A stretch of DNA of 64,000 nucleotides from Volutella citrinella (Eukaryota; Ascomycota; Sordariomycetes; Hypocreales; Nectriaceae). Positions 46,787 to 57,504 of this stretch are shown here, in pieces (positions within the stretch are counted from its first letter, which is position 1; every line of letters starts with the position of its first letter). The notes beneath the pieces were generated by a model. That model saw only the letters and a program-made list of their open reading frames with translations. It searched no databases and was not told the origin of the DNA. The DNA lies in NCBI GenBank assembly GCA_034401135.1, contig JAWZSP010000008.1, positions 3,348,001 through 3,412,000 of the forward strand. Reading direction: 5' to 3'. The position numbers and the translations under genes are program-made.

Positions 46787-49700
46787 ATGTCGGACCCAGC
46801 ACTCTACACGGTTGGGTGGATTTGCGCCCTCGATACCGAATTTGTCGCTGCCAGGGCCTTTCTCGACGAGACGCACCCGGACCCAACACATAAATCGGCA
46901 AACGACAACAACGCCTATGCGCTCGGAAAAATCGGTGCGCATAATGTGGTCATCGCCCTATTGCCGTTTGGAGAATATGGCTTGTCGGCGGCAGCGAGCG
47001 TGGCCAGCGACATGCTCCATAGTTTTCCTCAAGTAAGAATCGGCCTGATGGTTGGGATTGGCGGGGGTGCGCCTAGCAAAGACAATGATATCCGTCTTGG
47101 CGACATTGTTGTGGGCGTCACGCGAGGAGAGAAACCGGCTGTGATTCAGTACGATTTTGGAAAAAGCATTCAAGGGCAGGGTTTCAAGCAAGGGGCAATG
47201 ACAAGTCCTCCGCCGAGGTTGCTCAGGACTGCAGTTCATGCCCTGAAGGCGCAGTACGAGCTTGACGGGCACCAGATCAAGGAGGCAATCCGCAGTGCCC
47301 TTGAAAAGAAACCAAGACTTCGGAAGCGGTATAAACGACCAGACCCCGACATCGACAATTTATACCGGGCCGAGTACTTGCACGCCGATGACGACGAATC
47401 GACTTGCGAAGCGTGCGGCGATGATGCTTCCAACTTGGTATCACGACCGCCGAGAACTGAAGAGGATGACGATCCTTTGGTGCACTACGGCTGCATTGGC
47501 TCAGCAAATCAAGTCATGAAGGATGCAGTGATGCGGGATACACTCGGTTCTCAACATGGAATCCTCTGCTTCGAGATGGAAGCTGGAGGGTTGGTCAATC
47601 ACTTTCCATGCCTCGTCATTCGAGGTATATATGACTACTCAGACAGCCACAAAAACAAAGTCTGGCAAGGTTATGCTGCCATGGTGGCTGCTGCTTATGC
47701 CAAAGATGTGCTGTCTCGCATCTCGCCCACCCAGGTTGAATCAGAGAGAGCATTGCTGAGTGCCATTGTTGGTGGGTAAATAGCATCCAGTCTACTGTCT
47801 TAGTCATTGATGAGAAAATAGGGCACTTGCAAGAGGGTTCGTCCATATACACTCTGTTTTGTCCGCTCTACTGACATGTTCAAGTTACGTCACAGGTCAA
47901 AGGCATCAAAACCCAACTTGTATCCGCCGAGATGAGACAGTGGCTCTCGGCTGCTGATGTGGCATCAAACCTGGAAGCTGCCTTGAAGCAGCATCACCAA
48001 GGTACTGGCTTGTGGTTCCTTGAGGGCCATCAGTTCAAGAACTGGACTGAGGGGTCTTCCCGGGGCATCTGGCTTCTTGGGATTGCTGGGAGTGGCAAAA
48101 CCATTCTAAGCGGCAGCATTATCAAAGCTCTCACGAGGCAAGCGAACAACAGCAACTGCTGCGTAGTCTACTTCTTCTTCGCCTTTGGCAATGCCGAAAA
48201 GCAGACCCTTGATCAGTTGCTAAGATCTCTCGTCTCACAGCTGTGTTCAACGAGCGAAGCTTGCCACAAAGCCTTTGAGGACTTTTTCTCCAAGACCTGT
48301 GAAAAGGGGGCCAAGCAGCCATCAACTGACCAGCTAGCCTCGAAGTTTGTTGAGATTATTGGTCTCACTGGGGAAAGTTTCTACATCGTTATCGACGCCC
48401 TCGATGAATGTGGTTCACTCCAAAGCAATGACACGCATACTAAGTCAGAGGTGCTGGACTGGGTTTACAGATTTGAAAGCTCGAGTCCAAAGAATGCGCG
48501 CCTTTTGGTCACCAGCAGAGACGAACCAGTAATTGAAACTGCTGTTCAAAGGTTCGAAGTCATTTCTCTAGCTGCGGAAACTGTCAACGTCGACATCAAA
48601 ATGTACGTGCGAGGTAGGCTTGAGGAAGAAGGAAAGAAGAAACACCGCTGTCGTCCCAAAGCAGTGGTGGAAAAAATTGAGCTCACGGTGCTCGACAAAG
48701 CCAATGGAATGTAAGCACATGTGTGCCTCGCTCCCCAGGTTTTGTTTTCAGTAGCTTATGCAGTGAACAGGTTCAGATTGGCGGCCTGCCAACTCGACAT
48801 GATTCAACATTGCGTGGACAACAAAATGCTTGAGCCAGCACTTCGCACGCTACCCACCACCCTGGAGGAGGTATATGCTCGTGCTTTGCAGCAAATCAAA
48901 GATGTCCACCGCAGCGCGGCCATACGAATCCTGCAATTTCTCGTCCACTCCGAGAGACCATTGAGTCTTGGCGAACTGGTTGACGCTGTTGCTGTGGACT
49001 GTTCTCGGCAACCCGTTTTCGAGGCCACTCAGAGGATGTGGGACCCTGAGAGCATTTGGGACATCTGCCCTCATCTGATCACCCGTACCATGTCGAACCA
49101 GAGTGATGGACAAGAGCCTATTGAGATGGTCCAGCTCGCACATGCCACGGTGAGGGAGTTTTTGACCTCCCTTGGAAAGAAAAACCTCGACAAGAAATTT
49201 CATGATACGGCCGATGTCTTCCACGATGTTGCCAACCGTCTTATTGCAACCAGCACAATAGCAATGATTTGTCTCTCATATCTTAACCAATTGAGCAACG
49301 AAGCACAAGAAGAACAAGACGACGAATCTCAGGCTGCTGCCATACACCAAAATTACTACTTGACCGAATACGCCTCGCGATATTGGTTGGGACACGCAGG
49401 CGAATCTGATTCACTGCCGGCGGTACAGCAAGCAGCCTTGGACTTTCTCCTTGGGCAAAAGACCATGGCGCTGTGGGGAAAACTCCCTAATCCGGATAGA
49501 TCTCACGCCTATGAAGAACCTCGCCACATGGCATCACCCCTGTACTATGCATCATTGGGTGGTCTTGTCAATGTGGCTACAACACTCATTGACAGGGGAG
49601 CCAATGTCAATGCTCAGGGTGGGCGACATTTCAACGCCCTCATTGCAGCTTGTACCAAGCAACACATGAGCCTCGCACAACTACCTGCTGAGCGAGGTGC

Positions 49701-52700
49701 AGATGTAAACACGAGAGTCGGTGTTGAATTTGTCAGCTCCTCCACCGAACTTACAGCTGCAGCGTCAAACGGCAAGGCCAAATTGATACATTTGCTTCTC
49801 GAGGCCGGCGCCGATCCAAACCCACAGGGAACATCGCAAATCCCACACTTGGACGCCGGCGCCGATCCAGACCCACAGGGAACATCGCAAATCCCACTCT
49901 TGGAGGCCTGTGACAAGGGGGATGAATCGATAGTGGGGCGTCTTCTAGAGGCGGGGGCTGATGTTGAGGCGCGGTGTGCGAGGTCGCTGAGATCTCCTCT
50001 CAAGACCGCTTTGGCTAGAGGTCACGCACACGTCGCACTTCTACTCATTAATTGGGGAGCCAAAACATATGAGACTGCGCTACATGACGCCTGTTATCAA
50101 GGCAGCCAACAGACGGCACTGCTTCTCCTAGAGATGGGAGTTAGCACTAACCATGTGGCCGGTCAGTGGGATACTGCACTCGTGGCTGCGGCCACAGGCG
50201 GAAACGAAGGCATTGCACGCCTGCTCCTGGACAACGGCGCTGACATCAATCCGAAACCTGTCAATTATGCGACACCATTACAGGCAGCGTCATCAAAAGG
50301 CCACGAACACATCGTGCGCATGTTGCTTGCGGCAGGCGCTCATGTCAATGCCCGAGGAATGAGGCTTGGGACAGCAATAGACGAGGCCGCCGCAGCTGGG
50401 CATATTCAAATTGTGGAGCTGCTACTGGAAAACGGCGCCGACATCAATCCGAAACTTGGCAGATATGCGACACCATTGCAGGCAGCGTCATCAAAAGGCC
50501 ACGAACGGATCGTGCGCATGTTGCTTGCGGCAGGCGCTCGTGTCAATACCCAAGAATGGGGGCCTAAGACAGCAATAGATGTGGCCGCCGCAGCTGGGCA
50601 TATTCAGGTTGTGAGGCTGCTTCTGGAACATGGCGCAGTGATTCAGCAGGAGACCGACAAGGATGGACTGTATGGGCTCATAATGCCTGAACCCAACGCG
50701 AGCAATGCCCTTCATGCAGCTTCAGCCAACGGCCACATTGGCATTGTCCAGCTGTTGCTTAAGTATGGCGCGAATTTGGACGGAAACTCACGGTATGGCG
50801 ACACGCCTCTCAAAGCAGCATGCTCAAATGGGCACGAGCAGGTCGTGCGGCTGTTGCTTGATCATCGCGCCGATATTGACACTCAAACGTTCCGGAACGG
50901 CCATACTTTCTCATGCTTGTATCAGCACGAGATCGATATAGCATTACAGGCAGCGTTGAGAGGTGGTCATCTGCACGTCGTCCGACTGCTAATCGAAAGA
51001 GGCGCACATTTCGATGATGCAGCCAACGTCAGGATTGCCAAAAGCGCCGCCCTGCAGGCAGCATCAGCCGGAGGGGCAGCATCTATGGTAAAATTTTTAC
51101 TGGAAGCCAAGGCAGATGTCAATGCCCCTGGTCGTCGCAGTGGTAATGCATTGTTCGCAGCAATTGAAGGGGGTGGACGGTCTGCCCGGATGACGGACGA
51201 ACGAAGATCGGTCGTATCCCTGTTGATCCGAGCGGGTGCCGATCCTAACACCACCCAAAACTGGCGCGGCACTCCCCTCATTCACGCTTGCAGGAAAGGA
51301 GAGGGGGAAATCGTGAGGCTGCTAGTTGCAGCGGGCGCCGACGTCAACGCAGTAACGGAACGTGGCGATGGCCCGCTCGCAGCAGCTTGCAAAAATGGGC
51401 ACTCGCAAACAGTAAATTTATTGTTGGAATTGGGTGCCAACCCTGATTCGCAAGGTAAAAGCCCACTCTGCGCCGCTATATCCAACGGGAGTCGATCAGT
51501 TGTCCAGGTTTTGCTGGAACGGGGTGCTGATGCGAGCTGGAAAGGGGATCTGGACAGGTGCCCGCTCTCCAAGGCTTCAGCAGGGGGGCAGACGGCGATA
51601 GTGCGCCTATTGTTCAAGGAGGGCCCCAAAGTCTACGAAAACCTGGAAAATCTGAGCCTTTGCCTCGACAACGCTGCAAGAATTGACGATCCATACAGTC
51701 ATGGGGTTATGAAGCTGTTGTTGGAGAAAGTCGTCGAAATCCCTGCCGCGACGAATAACGAGTTTTCTAGCAAAGCACTAATACACGCCTGTACCTGCGG
51801 CCATTGGCGAGTGGTTAAATGGCTTCTTGACAATGGTGCAGACACCGAATACCGAGACGAGGAAGGGAAGCTCCCACTCTTCGTGGCCGCTTGTCGTGGA
51901 CATGGAGAAGTGGTAAAGATGCTAATTCAGGCTGGAGCACAAATCAATGCGGAAGCCACCCATACTTCCTGGCCCAGGACAAAAGAGAGTCCACTACATG
52001 TGGCTTCGTCTAATGGCCACAGCCGGGTCGTTATGATGTTACTTGAAGGTGGTGCTAATCCGAACGCAGAGGGGCCCGTATTCGTATTAACTCCGTCCCA
52101 TCCGACAGGTGGCCCGAGCAAGCCACTGCTTGCAGCATTGACTGGTGGCCATTTTCAAATCGTACAGCTCCTTCTCAAGGCAGGGGCTGAGGTCAATGCA
52201 GAAGTTGGTGGATGGGGCAGTGCTCTTGAAGCGGCGCTGTGGCATAAAAAGACACCCATTGTGAAGCTACTACTGGATAACGGAGCTGAAACACGCCTAA
52301 AGCATAGCCATTACGAAACTGCACTTCAAATGGCATCTCATCGCGGCCGTGCGGCCGAGGTGTATCTACTGCTGCAGGCCGGTGCAGACGTCAATGAAAG
52401 AGGTGGGAGATATGGCACCGCACTGCAGGCGGCGTCACACCAGGGCCACGCGCTAATAGTCAGGGCTCTATTGAGCCGTGGTGCAAATGTCAACGTTTGG
52501 GGTGGAGAATACGGTAGCCCACTGCAGGCCGCTTGCGCAGGAGGCAACGACCAGGTTGTGCGGGACTTGATCGCTGCCGGCGCTGACCTTCATGCCCCCG
52601 GTTGCACTCCCCTTCAGATAACGTGCAGGGTCGGATCTAGCTCAACAGTCAAGATCTTGCTAGAGAAGGGGGCAGACCCGAACACATTCACCGACGGGGA

Positions 52701-54627
52701 CCCTCCTTTGCACTTGGCTCTTCAGACAGGCAGGACCCAGTCAGCGCTGTTGCTCTTGGAAAATGGGGCAGACCCCTTGTTGAACACGGGTACACATGGA
52801 ACTGCGCTTCAAGCTGCCTCACGCGGTAGTGACTTGAGCGTCATGGAGAAACTCCTCGAACGCGGAGTAAACATCAACGAGGAGGGTGGCAAGTACGGCA
52901 CTGCGCTACAGGCAGCAGCTCACTCGGCAAACTTGCAGGTCGTACGCTTTCTATTGGATAAAGGTGCCATCCCTACGCTCCAAGGAGGTGCCTATGGGAA
53001 TGCTCTCCACGCTGCTGCTTCTGTGAAACAGAGAGGCTTCGAAAGCGACCAGACTGAGATTGTGAAACTGCTTCTTGAGAGAGGGGTTGATGTGAACGCC
53101 CAAGGGGGTGAATATGGCCATGCACTTCAAGCTGCGTCCGTTTCTGGCAACCAAAAAGTCACAGACCTGCTACTAAAAGCCGGCGCCAACCCAGACGCGC
53201 AGGGTGGCGTCTATGGAACCGCAATTCAGGCTGCTCTGGCCCGGGGTCACAATGCTGTGGTGCATCGGCTTTTTGCTGTCAATCGCTACATTGGCGTCAA
53301 GCATACAATGGACGGCTATCCACTGCAAGCAGCTTGCCTTCACTGCAACACAAAAGTCGTGCAACGGCTTTTACGACGCGGCGCAAATGTAAATGCGTCT
53401 ACCAAACGGTATGGCAACAGTCTCCAGGCCGCTTGCCATGCAGGCGGCGAAGAAGTAGTGAAGCTGGTGCTTGATGCCGGTGCAGATGTCAACGCACAGG
53501 GTGGTGCGCTTGGAACAGCCCTTCAACTTGCATCTTACAGCGGGAGAACGGCTATTGTGAACCTCCTCATCGATGCTGGTGCCGACATCCACGTACAGTG
53601 CGGAGTTTACGGAAATGCACTGCAGGCTGCTGCCTATGGGAAAAACATGGAGGCTGTGGATCGGCTCTTAAAGGCGGGCAGCGATCCCAACACACAGGGA
53701 GGCAGATACGGCAATGCGCTTTGTGCGGCCGTCTATATTGACGAGGGATATGGTGTCCCGGGGGCCGAACTTGAAGAAGAAGTTCTCTTGGGATGGACCA
53801 ACTCAGAAGGTCCTGATGGCTCTTCAGAGTATCCCTCGTCGGAGGATTCGGATTCTCATGCAAACAAAGCTAAAGCTTCGGAAGGGGACGACTCTTGTGA
53901 GGCAAAAGCTGCCCGGATCGTGAAGCGTTTGCTCAAGGCAGGTGCCGACCCAAACTTGCCTGGCGGGGAGTTTGGCAATGCACTTCAGGCCGCTTGTCAT
54001 CTGAAATGGAAGCATATTGTGCAAATCTTGGTTGACGGGAACGCAAATGTCAACTCTCGCGGCGGGTATTATGGGTGCGCACTGCAAGCAGCTTGTTACC
54101 GGACAAGTTGTCTTGAGAACGAAGTGATGGTCAAGTGGCTGCTTGATAAAGGAGCCGACCCAAACATCCAAGGAGGAGAGTTTGGCAACGCACTCCAAGC
54201 TGCCTGTGTATACTATGATCCGATGATTGTGGAGTTGCTGCTACATCACAGAGCTGACGCCAAAGCACAAGGTGGCAGGTATGGCACCGCGCTGTATGCC
54301 GCTTCAGCGGTAGCTCAGGCTCCGACAACAACCAAGCTGCTCCTAAAGGCCGGAGCTGAAGTCAATGCACCTGGCAAAGACTCCGAGACACCGCTGCAGG
54401 CGGCTTGCTACCGAGGGGACAAGACGGCAGTAATGATACTACTACAACACAAAGCTGATCCAAATCTTCAGGGTGGAGAGCGGGGTAGCGCGATGGAGCT
54501 TGCTTCGTTGAATCGCCATCAGGGAATTGTGAAGTTGCTGCGGGAGCATGGTGCGGTTGAGAAGTCGAGCATTGGATTTAATCACGACATTCGATCACCG
54601 GAACCCAAGCGACGTCGGCGTGGCTAG
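46787..54627 (+). CDS. NLR-3: giant PNP-NACHT-ankyrin receptor
   Basis: Exons 46787-47771, 47885-48710 and 48771-54627 give about 2,555 aa; the second exon could instead start at 47903 (both are in frame). Domains: PNP_UDP at 1-325 (YTVGWICALDTEFVAARAFL; LMVGIGGGAP; CFEMEAGGLV; GIYDYSDSHKNK); NACHT with Walker A GIAGSGKT near 394 and YIVIDALDECG; the junction NGMFRLAACQLD; a helical winged-helix-like part; then roughly 50 ankyrin repeats from about residue 857 to near the end. Many repeats share the template GG-x-YG-x-ALQAA, as expected for fungal NLR repeats under concerted evolution. The C-terminus PEPKRRRRG resembles a nuclear localisation signal. A 198-bp two-repeat duplication and a 51-bp tandem duplication lie inside. 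The predicted role is non-self sensing that switches on a PNP-type effector. Confidence 0.9.
49801..49902 (+). repeat. 51-bp tandem duplication inside NLR-3
   Basis: Units 49801-49851 and 49852-49902 differ at only three or so positions. Each encodes 17 residues reading AGADPxPQGTSQIPxL, which is half an ankyrin unit, so the copy breaks the 33-residue register locally while keeping frame. Confidence 0.85.
50221..50616 (+). repeat. 198-bp duplication of two ankyrin units in NLR-3
   Basis: Blocks 50221-50418 and 50419-50616 are adjacent and largely identical, with long exact runs such as GCGTCATCAAAAGGCCACGA. Each encodes exactly 66 residues (two ankyrin repeats). This is a recent in-frame expansion. 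Confidence 0.85.
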
Positions 54628-54855
54628 CCTGGCCGGGTCTTCGGGTGTCAATTTAGAACAAAACACCCGAAGTATGGTCACTACATAGCCATTTGGCTTG
54701 GTGACTGAATGAGCACCTGGGCTCAACAGAGCATGATGGTCTTCTTCACTGGAGCACGACAAGCTCACGGCGTCAGAGAATATGTGGAAGATTGCATAGT
54801 TTCATGAAACCATAGATACCAAGCACGTGTATTTCTGAGTAGTCTACGCCTAGTC

Positions 54856-55321
54856 TTAACGAAAGGTCCATGGGCGACTGTGTTGCTGCACATAGGCACA
54901 AGTTTCTCCGACTAGACTCGAGTTAGACATTTCTGCGACGGGCTAAGATGCAACGTACCGGTAGTGAGGAATTCCACATCGCCATCGGGAATGCCAAAGT
55001 CGAAGTCCTAAATCATACGTCAATCAAACCTGGATACAAGCATCATAGGGCAGCGTCGCATGAAATACCTCTTCCAATGCCAGAACAAGCTTATCCAGGT
55101 TATTGGCGCCCAGATCATCCACAAAGCGAGCCTCGTCGACAACCTGTAGTTTGTTCTATCAGCATTCTGCCAGGGGTAGGGCACACTCATGCACTCACCT
55201 TTGCCAGCTGAACTTCGAGTTGGGTTGCGATGACCTGCTTCACTTTTCCACACACATCGCCGTCTTGAGCCAGGCCCTGGGCTGCGAAGAGAGCCAAGGG
55301 AATAATTGAAGTGAGCTGCAT
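54856..55321 (-). CDS. Secreted acyl-carrier-protein-like protein lacking the active serine
   Basis: Four small exons (55321-55199, 55143-55069, 55007-54959, 54911-54856) give 100 aa; the three introns (55, 61 and 47 bp) have GTGAGT, GTATTT and GTACGT donors. The N-terminus is a likely signal peptide (MQLTSIIPLALFAAQGLA). The rest follows the acyl carrier protein fold: VKQVIATQLEV, then ARFVDDLGANNLDKLVLALE, EDFDFGIPDGDVEFLTT and VGETCAYVQQH. In true carriers the motif is DSL, whose Ser carries phosphopantetheine; here it is NNL, and helix II is about two residues shorter. It should therefore not carry acyl groups, and its predicted location outside the cell is atypical. A TATA box lies 78 bp upstream of the ATG. 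The splice joins are my own reading, supported by continuous family similarity across all four exons. Confidence 0.7.
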
Positions 55322-56202
55322 GATGATATGGGGACTTGGAGGTTTGTTGCGGAAGTTGAACGTTGGTTTGTGCCACAGTCCAATGCAAGGAGCTGCACTT
55401 TATAACTACTGACTGCTTAGGAGTCTTGGGATCGCACACTGTCGATGGCTTCCGGATTGTTCTCGGCGGAATTCTATTTACAGCATTCCCCAGACATGGC
55501 GGTGACCCTGCTGAGGAATGCATGGCAGACAATCGGCCAGACACCGATCAGATCGGCATCTAAACTGTCTCGGGTGAATCACGATAGCTCCGATGACTAT
55601 GTAGCGGAAGACCCTGGCTTGCTTGGTTGCTCCAAATCACTGAGAGGACATGTCCTCGTCCTGGTCCAGACTCACGATGCAACAATGATAGGTCATTTTT
55701 GGCGTGAGAGCCACGTGAAGCGGCGCAACTGGTCTGCAAGCAAGGGCTGCCGCGTGGCAAAAGCTACTGTATACAGTACCTGAGAGCCCCCACTGGCAGT
55801 TTTGTTAGCCCGGGGTTTCACAAGTGGTGCCACGGGACGTTGCCGTCCCTTGTGGCGACTGTACGGTGGTTTCGGGGAATACCCTAGCTTGGACAGTGCC
55901 CAACGATTTTCTTCTGTCAATTTTGTCCACTTCAGGGATTATTGGAGGCACGGATCATTTTGCAATCGACGCCACCAACACAATTATCTACGCAGCTGCA
56001 GCCACACAATGACTATTGAAAAATAAAGTAGGCGCGCCGTTGCCCCAGCCGCGGGAGCGGTAATGGCGTGTTCTTACATCCGGCGCTAGTCGGTAAGGGA
56101 CAGGACAACAAATCTTGACGACGAGGACATGAATCCACATAAACAGAACCCAACGGCCATTGCATCGTGCGGTCCATCCGTGTCCTTCATTCCGTCGACA
56201 AG
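55322..56202. other. Divergent intergenic region
   Basis: Between the ACP-like gene and the Ser/Thr-rich protein. A 62-codon plus frame at 55824-56012 (ending ATNTIIYAAAATQ) reads like protein but has no joinable exon or recognised family. Nothing else is supported. Confidence 0.35.
55399..55404 (-). promoter_or_regulatory. TATA box of the ACP-like gene
   Basis: On the minus strand this reads TATAAA, placed 78 bp upstream of the ATG at 55321. A good TATA box supports a real, regulated transcription unit here. Confidence 0.5.
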
Positions 56203-57272
56203 ATGCGCTCGGCTTTAGCGCTGGCGGTTCTCGCCCTCTCGGGCTCCGTTGACTTTGCTCTGGCCAGTCGTTGCAAGCCGAGCACCACTCTCGTTACCTC
56301 CACGCGCGTCTTCTCCGAGACTGACGCAGTTTCCACAGAGTCTGGACCTACTACGCTCGCTACGTCCACGGAGTTAACCGAAAGTCTCTCTGGAGCCAGC
56401 TCTGGCCCTTTGCCATCCACCACTCTTGTCTCAGAGGGTGAGGCCTCGACCTCGAGCTCTGCTGAGGACGCCGTGACCTCTTCGACGACTGATGCCCTCC
56501 CCACCTCCACTGTCACTACCGAAGCAGTCTCTGAGTCCGACACTGTCGCTCCTTCGACCACGGAGGCTTCCACGTCCGCCGCTACGACCGACACTATCGC
56601 TCCTTCGACTACAGACGCTCCCACATCCACCACTACGACCGAAACCCCACCACGCCAGACGATCAAGAACGTTTTGCGGAACGGCAGGTTCGCTGCTGTC
56701 AACCCTCGAAACCCAAGCTCCGTGCCCGGCTTTATCCATACCGACAATGTCGAGATCGCCAATGAGGGCGTCAAGAAGGATGACAGCAAGGACAACAACT
56801 GCATCAAGTTCACTGCGTCTACCATTCGGGGGCCTGACAGGAAAACCAAGCGAGAGGCGGGGGAGATTAAGAAGGATACCGTCCTCGAACAGACCCTCTC
56901 CGGCCTGGAGATCGGCCCGGTCTACACCCTCCGGCTGCATTGGGCCGCCGCCGCCGAACTCCAGCCCAATACCTGCGTTATCCAAGCATTTGCTGGATCA
57001 AACACTGTCCTGAATGGTATCCTAAATGGCTCAGCCTCGCCAGTCTCCTACAGCCGTATCCTAGTACCTTGAGGTTCGGCGCGGAAACCGTGACGTTGCG
57101 TGTTGTGGTGACTTGTTTGAGCCCAAACACTGGTACCGTCTATCTTGACTCGATATTCCTGTCCAAGGAGATGACTAGGTCCAACGTTGACCTCTTCGTC
57201 CTCGATTATGGGGACTATGTCGCGCCTGAAGCCAGCGCAACAGCACCTCGGACTCTTCCGACAGCTCCTTGA
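56203..57272 (+). CDS. Ser/Thr-rich secreted protein, probably frameshifted
   Basis: From the ATG at 56203 (signal peptide MRSALALAVLALSGSVDFAL, cleaved near ASR) a mucin-like Ser/Thr tract with TTEA, TTDA and APSTT repeats runs to about residue 150. A folded domain follows (IKNVLRNGRFAAVNPRNPSS, GLEIGPVYTLRLHW, NTCVIQAFAGSN), resembling the CBM/cenC-like jelly-roll of fungal wall proteins. The frame stops at 57072 after SYSRILVP. In the next frame the domain continues at once with RFGAETVTLRVVVTC and TGTVYLDSIFLSKE, ending at 57272. No good intron joins them, so a single-base deletion near 57062-57075 is likely, either a real mutation or an assembly error. Upstream in-frame ATG at 56167 is less likely because it would bury the signal peptide. 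Confidence 0.65.
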
Positions 57273-57504
57273 GTAGGCTTGCAGGCTGCCATATGGAGTT
57301 TTACTGCGATACGTCCGAGGACTGGGGTTACTATCCAGCAATGCTGAGATGACGGATCCTTGACTGTGACCCTGCGTTGCTTAGAGATTTTGTGTATATT
57401 ATTATCTCATAGATTAAATTTATAAAACATGAAACCGCAAAGCTGGCTGCCAGACGTTGCTCTGCCAAAGCACCAAAGCAGTCCAGGACTGCACCGACGT
57501 TTCG

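Noticed and set aside
50221..50616. Repeat array considered as a CRISPR or satellite
   Set aside because: The repeats are in-frame ankyrin codons inside a long coding exon, without spacer structure.
55020..55544. 174-codon minus-strand frame over the ACP-like gene
   Set aside because: It reads the ACP-like exons in the wrong frame; the spliced model gives a recognisable fold instead.
55824..56012. 62-codon frame with DHFAIDATNTIIYAAAATQ
   Set aside because: Protein-like but isolated; no start context or joinable exon could be shown, so it was left in the intergenic description.
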